DNA of 64,000 nucleotides, taken from contig JAVBPG010000009.1 in the NCBI GenBank assembly GCA_031549685.1, positions 55,058 to 119,057 of the forward strand, in the 5' to 3' direction. Source of the DNA: JAITMY01 sp031549685. GTDB taxonomy: Bacteria; Bacteroidota; Bacteroidia; Bacteroidales; UBA932. The notes beneath the pieces were generated by a model that did not search any database, was not told the DNA's origin, and saw only the letters and a program-made list of their open reading frames with translations. The position numbers and the translations under genes are program-made. This document shows positions 33,927 through 43,192 of the stretch, one piece after another. Each line of letters opens with the position of its first letter. Within the stretch, counting starts at the first letter, position 1.

Positions 33927-33934
33927 TACCTTTG
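33927..33934 (+). promoter_or_regulatory. -7 element (TACCTTTG) upstream of a 5-codon frame
   Basis: Exact TAnnTTTG match followed 26 nt later by ATG AAA CTC AGC AAT TAA (33961-33978). The frame is too short to be a gene. The promoter may now serve the ABC-F gene at 34156. Confidence 0.4.
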
Positions 33935-34018
33935 CACTACGTTTCACCTAAAAATACTCCGATGAAACTCAGCAATTAATAGTTGGTTTACGAAACCGAC
34001 ATTTTTCCGAGAAACTTG

Positions 34019-34112
34019 TTATTGCGGACCTGATCCGCAACCGAGTTTACGAGTTCGGCGCAGCCAATCCTCATCCTTGATTTGGAGATTCAGTGTCAAG
34101 CACGGAATGACA
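34019..34112. repeat. ATTGCGG...GGAATGACA dispersed element
   Basis: Contains ATTGCGGACCTGATCCGCAA, GTTCGGCGCAGCCAATCC and the end GCACGGAATGACA. It is a member of the family at 20528, 36493 and 46307. It lies just upstream of the ABC-F gene. Confidence 0.75.
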
Positions 34113-34155
34113 AATGAGCGCGGCAACAAGCGGTTTCACTATTAATTATTTCATC

Positions 34156-35751
34156 ATGGGTATTATCGTTAGCGACCTTTCCTTTCGCTACTCCAATCAA
34201 GATTTTTTATTCAGTCACATTAATTTTTCTGTCGAGGAGGCGGAAAAAATTTCCATTTTGGGCCATAACGGCGCGGGAAAATCTACCCTGCTACGCTTGA
34301 TGGCCGGTATTTTGCAGCCGGCCGAAGGAGGTGTTGTCTGCTCCTCAAAGCCATACTACGTGCCGCAGCACACCGGCGTGTTGTCCCAAAATGTGGACGA
34401 GGTTCTTTGCGTGAGTGAAAAGCTGCGGGCGCTTGACGCCATCGGCAAGGGCAGCGTGCTGCAGGCGGACTACGATGCGCTGGCCGATGATTGGGACGTT
34501 GAGGAGCGCTGTAAATCGGCGCTTGCGTATTGGGGAATTTCGCATGTGCCGCTGAATTCGTCCATGAATGATTTGAGCGGTGGCGAAAAAACAAAGGTGT
34601 ATTTGGCAGGCTTGCTCATTCATGCCCCCGAAATTATTTTGCTTGACGAGCCCACCAACCACCTTGACCAAACGAGCCGCGCTTTGCTGTACCGCTACAT
34701 TGAGCAAAGCCGCGCTACCATTGTAGCTGTGAGCCACGATGTAGCGCTGCTGAATTTGCTGAACACCACCTGCGAGCTGTCGGAATTTGGCATAAAATTA
34801 TACGGTGGTAACTATGATTTTTACCGCGAGCAAAAAGAGCTGCAGGATAATGCTTTGTCGGAGAATATTCGCGATGAGGAAAAGGCGTTGCGCCTTGCGC
34901 GGAAAAAAGCGCAGGAGGTAAGGCAGCGGCAGGAAAGGCGAGCAAGCCAAGGCGAAAAGAATAAGGCCAAAGGCGGCGCGCCGCCCATTCTGCTTAATGC
35001 GAAAGCAGGTTCAGCCGAAAATACGGCGGCAAAGCTCAAGGATAAGCACGCGAAAATTATTGACGAAAGTCAGAAAAAGTTAAGCGACCTGCGCCAGCAG
35101 CAAAGCGCCATGCGCAGCTTGAAAGTAGATTTTGATAATACTTCGCTACATGCCGGAAAGTTGCTGGTGGAGGCTTCGCAAATCAACTTTGCATACCATG
35201 CGAACGAAAGGCTGTGGCCGGAGCCCGTTGATTTTAAGCTGTACAGTAGCGATCGTATCCACATTTTAGGCAGTAACGGCGCGGGGAAGACCACCTTTAC
35301 CAACCTGCTTACGGGCGTGCTTGCGCCTTTGTGCGGAGAGGTGCGCCGTGCCGATTTTTCGTGGATTTATCTCGACCAAAATTATACCCGGGTGGATGTA
35401 AGCGATACGGTGGTGCAGCTGGCTGAGCGCTACAATACGCAAGCGCTGGCCGAGCACGAAATCAAAATTCGCCTCAACCGATTTTTGTTTCCACCCGATA
35501 CATGGGATAAGAGCTGCCGTGCGCTGAGCGGTGGCGAAAAAATGCGCCTTTACCTCTGCTGCCTCATGATTAGCACCCAAACGCCCGACTTAATTATACT
35601 CGACGAACCGACCAATAACCTTGATATTGCCAGCCTCGATATCCTCACGCAAACCATCAAAAATTACCGCGGAAGCCTGCTCGTCATTTCGCACGATAGG
35701 CATTTTGTGAGTGAAGTTGGTGTGAGTGGAGAGGTGGAGTTGAAGAGGTAG
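34156..35751 (+). CDS. ABC-F family ATPase (translation factor/ribosome protection type)
   Basis: A 531-residue protein with two ABC ATPase domains and no membrane part. Domain 1: GHNGAGKST, LSGGEKTKVYL, LLDEPTNHLD. Domain 2: GSNGAGKTT, LSGGEKMRLYL, ILDEPTNNLD. The charged linker (about residues 225-330, rich in Lys, Arg, Gln and Glu) is typical of ABC-F proteins, which bind the ribosomal E site and either regulate translation or displace antibiotics. Which role applies here is not visible. The start MGIIVSDLSFRY at 34156 is chosen; the frame extends upstream into the dispersed repeat. Confidence 0.88.
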   Translation: MGIIVSDLSFRYSNQDFLFSHINFSVEEAEKISILGHNGAGKSTLLRLMAGILQPAEGGVVCSSKPYYVPQHTGVLSQNVDEVLCVSEKLRALDAIGKGSVLQADYDALADDWDVEERCKSALAYWGISHVPLNSSMNDLSGGEKTKVYLAGLLIHAPEIILLDEPTNHLDQTSRALLYRYIEQSRATIVAVSHDVALLNLLNTTCELSEFGIKLYGGNYDFYREQKELQDNALSENIRDEEKALRLARKKAQEVRQRQERRASQGEKNKAKGGAPPILLNAKAGSAENTAAKLKDKHAKIIDESQKKLSDLRQQQSAMRSLKVDFDNTSLHAGKLLVEASQINFAYHANERLWPEPVDFKLYSSDRIHILGSNGAGKTTFTNLLTGVLAPLCGEVRRADFSWIYLDQNYTRVDVSDTVVQLAERYNTQALAEHEIKIRLNRFLFPPDTWDKSCRALSGGEKMRLYLCCLMISTQTPDLIILDEPTNNLDIASLDILTQTIKNYRGSLLVISHDRHFVSEVGVSGEVELKR

Positions 35752-35765
35752 GAAGGTCTATGTGC

Positions 35766-36476
35766 CTACACCATCTTTTCCCCAATACGTTTAAAGAATG
35801 CCGTGCCGTACTGCTCGCCTATGGGCAGGTATTCTTTGCCTATAATTACCCGCTGGCGCTCAATGGCGGTAATTTTTGAAAGGTTGACAATGAACGAGCG
35901 GTGTATGCGCATGAAGCTATCGGCAGGCAATTTTTCCTCCAAGGCCTTCATGCTAAGCAGCGTTGTAATATCCTGATGGTTAGCCATGTGTATCTTCACG
36001 TACTCCTTCATTCCCTCTATATACTCCACATCGCCCAGCTGCACGCGCACCGTTTTGTACTCCGATTTTACAAATAAGTAATCTCCGTTTGAAGCGGAAT
36101 TTCCCTGCCCGTTTTTCATGCCTGTCAGCTGCTGCGCTTTGGTGGCGGCCTTCAAAAAGTGGTTGTAGGCAATGGGCTTGAGCAGGTAATCGACAGCAGA
36201 GACCTCAAAGCCCTCCAGCGCGTACTCGCTGTAGGCGGTGGTAAAAATTACCATGGCCTTGCCGCCAAGCGAGCGCACAAAATCCACGCCGCTCAGCTCG
36301 GGCATGTTGATGTCCACAAAAAGTAAATCGGGCGACAGCTCGCCTACCAGCTTCATGGCATCGAAGGCATTGCTGCAAAGCCCCACCAGCTCAAGAAAGG
36401 GCGTTTTCTCAACGTAGGCCTGCATTTGCTTTAGCGCAAGCGGCTCGTCGTCTATGGCAAGGCAGCGGAGGGTCAT
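35766..36476 (-). CDS. LytTR-family response regulator
   Basis: A 236-residue two-component regulator. The receiver domain has acidic residues Asp9-Asp10 and phospho-acceptor Asp55 (LLFVDINMPE) and Lys in YLLKPI. The LytTR DNA-binding domain occupies the last ~100 residues (VEYIEGMKEYVKIH, RIHRSFIVNLSKI). It begins at ATG 36476; an upstream extension lies in a dispersed repeat. The cognate kinase is the next gene upstream on the same strand. Confidence 0.9.
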   Translation of the reverse strand: MTLRCLAIDDEPLALKQMQAYVEKTPFLELVGLCSNAFDAMKLVGELSPDLLFVDINMPELSGVDFVRSLGGKAMVIFTTAYSEYALEGFEVSAVDYLLKPIAYNHFLKAATKAQQLTGMKNGQGNSASNGDYLFVKSEYKTVRVQLGDVEYIEGMKEYVKIHMANHQDITTLLSMKALEEKLPADSFMRIHRSFIVNLSKITAIERQRVIIGKEYLPIGEQYGTAFFKRIGEKMV

Positions 36477-36492
36477 GTTTATTTCTAAAGCT

Positions 36493-36591
36493 GTCATTGC
36501 GGTCCCCGACTTGTCGGGATAAACTTTGACTCGCAATCTCCTGCAGGGTGTTATTTTTGCTGGGAGATCCCGCGTCAGGCACGGGATGACA
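36493..36591. repeat. TCATTGCGG...GGGATGAC dispersed element
   Basis: Begins TCATTGCGGTCCCCGACTTG and ends GGCACGGGATGAC. It separates the LytS-type kinase gene from its regulator gene. Confidence 0.75.
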
Positions 36592-36618
36592 AGGGGGTAG
36601 CTATGTGGAACTTTTTAA

Positions 36619-37758
36619 TTATATTTTTGTTGGAATTTTCAGCTCTGCCACGTGCTCGTTCTCCTCGGTTTTTATGGATAAGAAGTAGCTGTTGCGGTAA
36701 ATGAGCTGCAGGCGCTTTTTGATATTTTCCAGCCCTATGCCGGAACCCTCGTCGAGCCCCGTTTCGGCCTTTGCAAAAGTATGATTTCGGATGCTGAAAA
36801 CCAAAAAATTATTTTCCACCGCAAAGCGCATGCTGATGCTTGATTTGCTGCGCGGGTTTGCCCCGTACTTGAAGGCGTTTTCCACAAACGAAAGGAACAG
36901 GAACGGCGGCACTATCACGCCATCGCTCTCCTCGGGGTAAACGGTTTCTACGCTCAGCATTTGCTCGTCGTAGCGCAGGCGCATGAGCTCCACGTAGCTT
37001 TGCAGGAAGTTGATTTCCTTGCGCAGCGGCGTGAGCTCGGCCTCGGGCTCGTACAGCAGGTAGCGCATTAGCTGCGAGAGCTTAACGATGGCCTCCTTGG
37101 CCTTTTCGCCGTCAATATCTACCAGCGCGTGAATGTTGTTGAGCGTATTCATGAAAAAGTGCGGGCTGATTTGGTTCTTCAGGTAGGCCAGCTCCGTTAT
37201 CAGGTGCTGCTTTTCGCGCTCGCCGCGCTCGCTTTTCTCCTCCGTCCAGCGGATAAAAATTTTTATGCCCGAGTTGAACCCTAAAATAAGTACGCAGATG
37301 GCCAGCAGCCCGAATCCTAATAGCGGAGGGCGAGGCTCCATGTGCTTGCGCATGGGTGCTGCCTCGTGGAGGGGCATGCGGTCGTGCGGCGGCACCTCAA
37401 AATTATGCCCGGGCAGGGGAGGGCGCCCGGCCTCCATTCGCTGCTCGCGCATGAACTTTTGCTCCATGTCCTTGCGTATGAATTGCGCGTCAACCGCCGC
37501 GATGCCGATAACGAGCGCAAGGCTGCAGGCCACATACTGCCACACCTTATTCTTGAGCAAAAGGCGTGGCGCAAGCAGAAAATTGTTGATGCAAAACACG
37601 ACAAAAAACAGCCCCATGATTTTCCATCCCCTGAAAATAAACTCCCAGCTGCGCTCCGGCTGTCCTCCGGAAATGAAGAATGGTGCGAGTATTACCACCA
37701 GCCAAATGAGGAGGTAAATGCCGCCCTCAATGTATCGTATGCGCCTGCTGCTGCTCAT
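36619..37758 (-). CDS. LytS/YehU-type sensor histidine kinase
   Basis: A 379-residue kinase. About four membrane helices lie in the first 180 residues, with a His/Met/Pro-rich extracytoplasmic loop between them (residues about 100-135: MEQKFMREQRMEAGRPPLPG and the following H/P/M residues). The His_kinase phospho-acceptor is in NQISPHFFMNTLNNIHAL, and the ATPase G-box reads GSGIGLENIKKRL. The Met/His-rich loop might sense metal, an inference only. It is paired with the LytTR regulator downstream. Confidence 0.9.
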   Translation of the reverse strand: MSSSRRIRYIEGGIYLLIWLVVILAPFFISGGQPERSWEFIFRGWKIMGLFFVVFCINNFLLAPRLLLKNKVWQYVACSLALVIGIAAVDAQFIRKDMEQKFMREQRMEAGRPPLPGHNFEVPPHDRMPLHEAAPMRKHMEPRPPLLGFGLLAICVLILGFNSGIKIFIRWTEEKSERGEREKQHLITELAYLKNQISPHFFMNTLNNIHALVDIDGEKAKEAIVKLSQLMRYLLYEPEAELTPLRKEINFLQSYVELMRLRYDEQMLSVETVYPEESDGVIVPPFLFLSFVENAFKYGANPRSKSSISMRFAVENNFLVFSIRNHTFAKAETGLDEGSGIGLENIKKRLQLIYRNSYFLSIKTEENEHVAELKIPTKI

Positions 37759-37801
37759 AAATTTGTATTTTACAAGGGTAAAAGATCTGTGCTCTATGCC
37801 T

Positions 37802-39658
37802 CTACCTGGGCCTCGGGCCCGGGCCGCTTGAAGTGCCCACCGTGGTTACCATGCTTGAGGTGGTAAAGGTTGCCGCCTGCGTACCCTTGGTGTAGCTTGC
37901 GCCGGTGTAGAGCCCGTGAAAATCGCTCCCACCCGAAATGCTGCCGCCCGTGTAGATGGTGTATCCGGTGCCGGACTGCATGCTGGGGCTGCTGAATAGC
38001 AGGCACATTTGCGAGCTGTAGCTGCGCGGCAGCTTTAGCGTAAGCGCCTCGGCGCCTCCGCTGGTGCTCTCGATGCGAATAATTTGAACGCCCGAGCCCG
38101 ATGCGTTGTAGGCTAAGCTGCGCTGCGTGCATACGCTTGCGGTTGGCGTGCTGGTTGCGCCGCCAAGCCCTACCATTACCCCGCCGGTAATTTTAAATTG
38201 ATTCTGGTCGCAGTCAAAACCCTCCTCGGGGGCGGTTGCGCCGCACGAAACTACTACGCCTCCCGACACGGACATTGTTCCGTTGGAGTCAATGCCGTCG
38301 TTGGTGCTGCTGTTGCTGTAAATGGTTCCGCCGCTGATGGCAATGTGCTTTGCCGCGTTGATGCCGTCGTCATTGGCTTCGATTTCAATGCTGCCGCCGG
38401 CAATGCGCAGCGTATCCTTGCTCTCCATTCCCTCGGCGTTGCTGCCGCTTGTTTTAATGGTAATGCTGCCTCCGTTTACCACCAAATTGCCATCGCTTTT
38501 TATCCCTTTGGCCGAGCTGCCGTCCTTGCCGTAGGTAAATCGCCCGCCCGAAGTGCTGATAGTAATGCTGCCGGCGTTTACGGTCATAGCTTTATCCACC
38601 GAAATCCCCTTGCCTCCGCTGCCGGAGCAGGTAATGCTAATGCTTCCACCGTTTATGGCAAGGTTGGCATCGCACTTAATGCCCGCTGCCGATGAAATAT
38701 CTTTTTCGTCGGTATCGTAAAAGGCGTTGCCCGAAGTGGTAATGTTTATGCTGCCTGCGGCAATGGTCATATCGCCCGCTGACTTGAATCCTTTTGATGC
38801 CGCGCCGATAACCGCAATGCTGATGCTCCCGCCGCTGTTAACCTCGGTGGTGGTCGCGCTTTTTACCCCGTGCGCCTTGCTGCCGCCGGTGGTAATGTTG
38901 ATATTTCCGCCGTTAATTTTTACGTACCCCTTTTCGCAATCCATACCCTCGCCGACCGACGATGTAGTAAGCGTTCCGCCATCAACCTGTATGTACTCGT
39001 TGGCGTGAATGGCATCGCTTGCCGCCTCTTTAACGGTAATGTTGCCTTCGTACATGCGGAAGTAGTCGTCGGTACAAATGGCGTGCTTGTGCTTACCCCG
39101 GATGAGCAGGCTGCCGGTGCCGTAAAAGTTCAGCTGGCCTTCGCTGAAAAAGCAGCCCTTCATATCCTCGCCAGCTACATACGAGTAATTTTCCGCGTCA
39201 ACTAAGCGGTTGTCCGTATTTTCCACAAGGTACACCGACACCTTTTTCCCACACTGAATGTTGATGGCTGCGCCGTGCGGGTTGGTAATGCTGATGCCGT
39301 TGAGGTAAAGGTTAAGCTTGTAGCTGCCGTAAATTTTTACCGAGCCGTCGGCGGTTTCGCCCGAAAGAATGTAGCTGAGCTCCCTATCGGTAATGGTGGA
39401 GGTAACGCTTACCCGGCCGTTGGCAATGTCAACGCTTACGCCGTTATTGAGGAATGGGTTGGCCACCATAATGCCGCTATCGGTAAACGCAATACTTACG
39501 GAGCTGTCGAGCAAAATGGGCTGCGTGTTGGGCGTAAAATCTTCGTCGTAGCCGTCATCGTTGTTAACAGCGGGCTCGGCATCGTCCGTGCTGCTGCATG
39601 AGCTTACCAGCAGCGCCAGCGTATAGCAGAGCAAAATGAGGAGTCGGTGCGTTTTCAT
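37802..39658 (-). CDS. Cthe_2159-type parallel beta-helix carbohydrate-binding lipoprotein
   Basis: A 618-residue lipoprotein (lipobox LVSSC). Most of it is built from imperfect repeats with the core GGSI.I...G.GIKSDGNL, as expected for a right-handed parallel beta-helix of the Cthe_2159 family, reported to bind acidic pectin-like polysaccharide. An Asp-rich N-terminal segment follows the lipid anchor. It is directly upstream of the LytS/LytTR genes on the same strand, 43 nt before the kinase start, so the three may be co-regulated. Confidence 0.8.
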   Translation of the reverse strand: MKTHRLLILLCYTLALLVSSCSSTDDAEPAVNNDDGYDEDFTPNTQPILLDSSVSIAFTDSGIMVANPFLNNGVSVDIANGRVSVTSTITDRELSYILSGETADGSVKIYGSYKLNLYLNGISITNPHGAAINIQCGKKVSVYLVENTDNRLVDAENYSYVAGEDMKGCFFSEGQLNFYGTGSLLIRGKHKHAICTDDYFRMYEGNITVKEAASDAIHANEYIQVDGGTLTTSSVGEGMDCEKGYVKINGGNINITTGGSKAHGVKSATTTEVNSGGSISIAVIGAASKGFKSAGDMTIAAGSINITTSGNAFYDTDEKDISSAAGIKCDANLAINGGSISITCSGSGGKGISVDKAMTVNAGSITISTSGGRFTYGKDGSSAKGIKSDGNLVVNGGSITIKTSGSNAEGMESKDTLRIAGGSIEIEANDDGINAAKHIAISGGTIYSNSSTNDGIDSNGTMSVSGGVVVSCGATAPEEGFDCDQNQFKITGGVMVGLGGATSTPTASVCTQRSLAYNASGSGVQIIRIESTSGGAEALTLKLPRSYSSQMCLLFSSPSMQSGTGYTIYTGGSISGGSDFHGLYTGASYTKGTQAATFTTSSMVTTVGTSSGPGPRPR

Positions 39659-39806
39659 ATTATGTAGTTTACAGGAAGTTTTTACGCCAAATCCTCACAG
39701 GGTTCCAACCCCCCATGAGGCTTAGCTTACGATCTTTTGCGGAGCTAATTTTTAGATTTTATAGATAGCAGCCTTGTTTGCTAAATTTTTGAAGTTTATA
39801 AGAATA

Positions 39807-39814
39807 CAAAGGTA
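39807..39814 (-). promoter_or_regulatory. -7 element (TACCTTTG) for the beta-helix gene
   Basis: Exact minus-strand TAnnTTTG, 148 nt upstream of the ATG at 39658. The long leader contains a degenerate copy of the CCTAACAGG palindrome (about 39693-39722). Confidence 0.45.
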
Positions 39815-39869
39815 CATCAACCTTTTGCAATAGGAGCACGGATTCAACCAACAGCATTTTTTTATCAAC

Positions 39870-39903
39870 GAAAAAAGGAGCCCGAAACTCGAACTCCTTT
39901 TCT
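39870..39903 (-). terminator. Hairpin after the beta-helix promoter / nitronate monooxygenase gene
   Basis: AAAAAAGGAGCCCGAAACTCGAACTCC with a trailing T run. Stem AAAAGGAG/CTCCTTTT. It directly follows the stop of the 39919-41025 gene. A nearly identical hairpin is at 41129-41164. Confidence 0.75.
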
Positions 39904-39918
39904 ATTGGCAAACTCCTA

Positions 39919-41025
39919 CTACTTAAGCCCAAACGGTGGTTGCTGATGGTAAACGGGAACCTTGGCTTGTGCCAAAAAGAAATCAGCCTTCAGCTTCTCA
40001 ACCACTTCCTTCACCGAGCTGATTTTGTCGGCTAAGTAGGCGTTGGTTCCGGCAAAGGCGTAGCCCTTGCTCATGTTGCCCTTGGCTGCGTTGTACAACG
40101 CCTTGATAATGCAGTACGGGCTTTTGGTGTAGTCGCAGGTTTTAATGCAGTGGAAGGGGCAGCTTTTAGGCTTTTCGTTACCCTCGGATACGCTGCGGAT
40201 AAACTCGCCGTCGAAGGCGCGGCCGGGCATGCCCACGGGGCTTTGAATAATGCGCACATCTTTTGCCTGTGAGTTAATGTACACCTTTTTGAACTCCATG
40301 GCGGCGTCGCACTCATCGGTAGGCACAAATATGGAGCCCATTTGCACGGCCGAGGCGCCCAGCTCCATAAAGCGGGCAATATCCTTGCCGGTGCTGATAC
40401 CTCCGGCGGCAATTACGGGAATATTTTTTTGTACCGCGTAGCTTTTGGCCACCTCTACCACCTCCGGAATGAGGTGCTCCAGCGAGTAGTGCTCATCCTC
40501 TATCTGCTCGTTTTTAAAGCCCAAATGTCCGCCGGCCTTGGGGCCTTCTACCACAATGGCATCGGGCAGGTAGCCATAGCCGGCCAGCCACTTATCGCAA
40601 ATTACCTTGGCAGCCCGCGATGAGGATACAATGGGCACCAGCTGCGTTTTATCGTCCTTGTGCAGGTACGAGGGCAGGTCGAGCGGCAGCCCTGCTCCGG
40701 CAAAAATAACGTCCACCTTTTCGGCAATGGCGGTGCGCACCATGTCCGAGAAGTTGGAGAGCGCCACCATAATATTTACGCCGATTACGCCAATGGTTTT
40801 TTCGCGCGCCTTGCGTATTTCCTCCTTAAGGCCAAGGGTGCATTTTTCTAAATAGCTCCCCTTGAGCTCGGGGTAAAGCAAGCCCAATCCTGCTACTGAA
40901 ATTACGCCTACTCCTCCCTCGTTGGCTACGGCCGAGGCAAGCCCCGACAGCGATACGCCAACTCCCATACCGCCTTGTATGATGGGCAGCTTAACTTCGT
41001 ATTTACCAATAAAAAATGATTTCAT
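39919..41025 (-). CDS. Nitronate monooxygenase / FabK-like flavoprotein
   Basis: A 368-residue TIM-barrel FMN protein. The family start LPIIQGGMGVGVS, the phosphate-binding IPVIAAGGISTGKDIA and GASAVQMGS segments are clear. NMO-type enzymes oxidise toxic nitronates; FabK relatives reduce enoyl-ACP. A C-terminal Cys cluster (CPFHCIKTCDYTKSPYC) is an unusual addition that may bind an iron-sulfur cluster or zinc. It is monocistronic and followed by a hairpin. Confidence 0.85.
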   Translation of the reverse strand: MKSFFIGKYEVKLPIIQGGMGVGVSLSGLASAVANEGGVGVISVAGLGLLYPELKGSYLEKCTLGLKEEIRKAREKTIGVIGVNIMVALSNFSDMVRTAIAEKVDVIFAGAGLPLDLPSYLHKDDKTQLVPIVSSSRAAKVICDKWLAGYGYLPDAIVVEGPKAGGHLGFKNEQIEDEHYSLEHLIPEVVEVAKSYAVQKNIPVIAAGGISTGKDIARFMELGASAVQMGSIFVPTDECDAAMEFKKVYINSQAKDVRIIQSPVGMPGRAFDGEFIRSVSEGNEKPKSCPFHCIKTCDYTKSPYCIIKALYNAAKGNMSKGYAFAGTNAYLADKISSVKEVVEKLKADFFLAQAKVPVYHQQPPFGLK

Positions 41026-41128
41026 GTATTTTTTTCATTATTAAAATAAAACCTATGCCGGAGCGTTGCTACGCCGCCGCGAGCTCTACCTTGCGCCTAC
41101 TGCTTCCGGTATAATTTGTTTGAGATAG

Positions 41129-41164
41129 CACAAAAAAGGAGCCCGAAGTTCGAGCTCCTTTTTT
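41129..41164 (-). terminator. Hairpin terminator downstream of gpmI
   Basis: Stem AAAAAAGGAGC/GCTCCTTTTTT with CCGA/TCGA pairs inside and A/T runs on both sides, about 55 nt past the gpmI stop. It is a near duplicate of the hairpin at 39870. Confidence 0.8.
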
Positions 41165-41219
41165 GCTCTTGATAAACTCCTAACAGGAGTCTCAAAGCCC
41201 CGTTGGGATCTTTGCGGGA

Positions 41220-42728
41220 TTAAATCAGCACCTTTCCCGTCATTTCCTTCGGAATCTCAACACCCATCAGCGTTAGCACGGTGGGCGCAATGTCGGCCAG
41301 CACGCCGCTCTTCACGCTCTTCACCTCTTTGTCCACCACAATAAAGGGCACGGGGTTGAGCGAGTGCGCAGTGTTGGGCGAGCCGTCGGGGTTTACGGCG
41401 TTGTCGGCGTTGCCGTGGTCGGCGGTAATGAGTATGGTGTAGCCGTTTTCCTGCGCGGTTTGCACCACCTCGCCCACGCATTGGTCAACGGCGTTGATGG
41501 CCTTCTCAATGGCCTCGTACACGCCCGTGTGCCCCACCATGTCGCCGTTGGCAAAGTTGAGCGCAATGAAGTCGAACTTTTGCTTTTTGAGCTCCGCCAC
41601 CAGCGCGTCCTTTACTAAGTAGGCGCTCATTTCGGGCTGCAAATCGTAGGTGGCTACCTTGGGCGACGGGATTAAAATCCTATCCTCGCCGGCAAACACC
41701 TCCTCGCGGCCGCCCGAAAAGAAGAAGGTTACGTGCGCGTACTTTTCGGTTTCGGCTATGCGCAGCTGCTTTTTCCCCGCTTGCGATACAATTTCGCCCA
41801 ACGTATTTTGTACGTTATCCTTGTCAAACAAAATGTGCAGCCCCTTGAATTTATCGTCGTAGGGCGTCATGCAGCAGTAGTACAGCGGCAGGCTTTTCAT
41901 GCCCGCCTCGGGCATATCCTGCTGCGTGAGCACAATGGTCAACTCCTTGGCGCGGTCGTTGCGGTAGTTGAAAAATATTACCGTATCGCCCTCCTGTATG
42001 CGGCCCTTTCCTCCGGCGCAAGCAATGGGCTTTATGAACTCATCGGTTACATTTTCGTCGTACGATTGCTGCATGGCCTGCACGGCATCGGCGGCGGTTG
42101 TGCCTACGCCGTTTACCAGCAGCTCATAGGCCTCTTTCACGCGCTCCCAGCGCTTGTCGCGGTCCATGGCGTAGTAGCGGCCAACGATGGAGGCAATTTC
42201 GCCGCACGAACCCTTCATGTGGTTTTGCAGCTGCTCAATGAAGCCCTTGCCGCTCTTGGGGTCGGTATCGCGACCGTCCATGAAGCAGTGCACAAAGGTG
42301 CGGCCTTGCAGCCCGTACTCCTGGGCGATATCGCAGAGCTTAAACAGGTGGTCGAGCGAGCTGTGTACGCCGCCATCGGACACCAGGCCCATGAAGTGAA
42401 TTTGCTTGCCGCTCTTCTTTGCGTTTTCAAACGCGGCCACCACCTCGGGGTTTTGCATAATGCTGTTGTCGCGGCAGGCCCGGTTGATTTTCACCAAATC
42501 CTGATATACGATGCGCCCCGCGCCAATGTTGAGGTGCCCCACCTCGGAGTTGCCCATTTGTCCGTCGGGCAGGCCCACATTTTCGCCGCAGGTAAGCAGC
42601 TCCGACGAGGGGTATTCCTTTTCCAGCCGCGGCACGTTGGGCACGTGGGCGCTGAAAATGGCATCGCTGTGGTCGCGCTTGCCGTGTCCCCAGCCGTCGA
42701 GAATCATGAGTAGTACTTTTTTGTCCAT
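41220..42728 (-). CDS. gpmI: 2,3-bisphosphoglycerate-independent phosphoglycerate mutase
   Basis: Glycolytic interconversion of 3- and 2-phosphoglycerate by a Mn-dependent alkaline-phosphatase-fold enzyme. It is 502 residues from the ATG at 42728. The metal and Ser nucleophile region (LMILDGWG, MGNSEVGHLNIGAGR), FMDGRDTDP, FNYRNDRAKE and ILITADHGNAD are intact. The promoter TAACTTTG lies 35 nt upstream. It is monocistronic. Confidence 0.95.
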   Translation of the reverse strand: MDKKVLLMILDGWGHGKRDHSDAIFSAHVPNVPRLEKEYPSSELLTCGENVGLPDGQMGNSEVGHLNIGAGRIVYQDLVKINRACRDNSIMQNPEVVAAFENAKKSGKQIHFMGLVSDGGVHSSLDHLFKLCDIAQEYGLQGRTFVHCFMDGRDTDPKSGKGFIEQLQNHMKGSCGEIASIVGRYYAMDRDKRWERVKEAYELLVNGVGTTAADAVQAMQQSYDENVTDEFIKPIACAGGKGRIQEGDTVIFFNYRNDRAKELTIVLTQQDMPEAGMKSLPLYYCCMTPYDDKFKGLHILFDKDNVQNTLGEIVSQAGKKQLRIAETEKYAHVTFFFSGGREEVFAGEDRILIPSPKVATYDLQPEMSAYLVKDALVAELKKQKFDFIALNFANGDMVGHTGVYEAIEKAINAVDQCVGEVVQTAQENGYTILITADHGNADNAVNPDGSPNTAHSLNPVPFIVVDKEVKSVKSGVLADIAPTVLTLMGVEIPKEMTGKVLI

Positions 42729-42762
42729 TTTATGTAGAAAATTTAGTAACGGAGATAGCATA

Positions 42763-42770
42763 CAAAGTTA
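42763..42770 (-). promoter_or_regulatory. -7 element (TAACTTTG) for gpmI
   Basis: Exact TAnnTTTG on the minus strand, 34 nt before the gpmI ATG. Confidence 0.5.
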
Positions 42771-42828
42771 CAACAAAATCAAGGCGTTTGCATCGCTATT
42801 TGTGGGGAGAATCTTGAAAAGTGCTAAA

Positions 42829-43192
42829 GAGATTGTTTAAATCTCAAAAATATCAAAGATTTGTTTTGCCCAGAGGTAGGGTTTTAGCGAAAGGTATTTT
42901 TTGAAAAGCTTACCCTCAGTAATAAAGTATAGATATGGACAGGATTTACAAAATTTGCAGGATGTCTTTCATGTTAACCGAAGCTCGGCGAAGCCAATCT
43001 TGTAAATCCTGTCTAATAAGAGATGACAATGAGATAATCTAGTATATTAATTCTCGGTATGTAGTAGGATTTACATCCTTGCGTTTCCCTTGGTTGTAAA
43101 TCCCCGTGATTTGCGGAGGGTAAAAGTCTATATTTAATTACCAAATCTCCCTCTGTGAAGCGAAAGAGAGGTTGAGAATATATTTCTTCTCA
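42829..43192. repeat. Gene-free stretch with two inverted repeats
   Basis: GACAGGATTTACAA (42938-42951) pairs with TTGTAAATCCTGTC (43000-43013). GGATTTACA (43067-43075) pairs with TGTAAATCC (43095-43103). The first type (GACAGGATT..) recurs inside the mobile element at 54217-54419. The loop of the first repeat holds GAAGCTCGGCGAAGCCAATC, also seen in the TCATTGCGG family. No gene is visible. Confidence 0.7.

Noticed and set aside
41733..42713. 326-codon plus-strand frame opposite gpmI
   Set aside because: It is antisense to a clear, full-length gpmI and has no recognisable protein features; it results from GC-rich codon usage.
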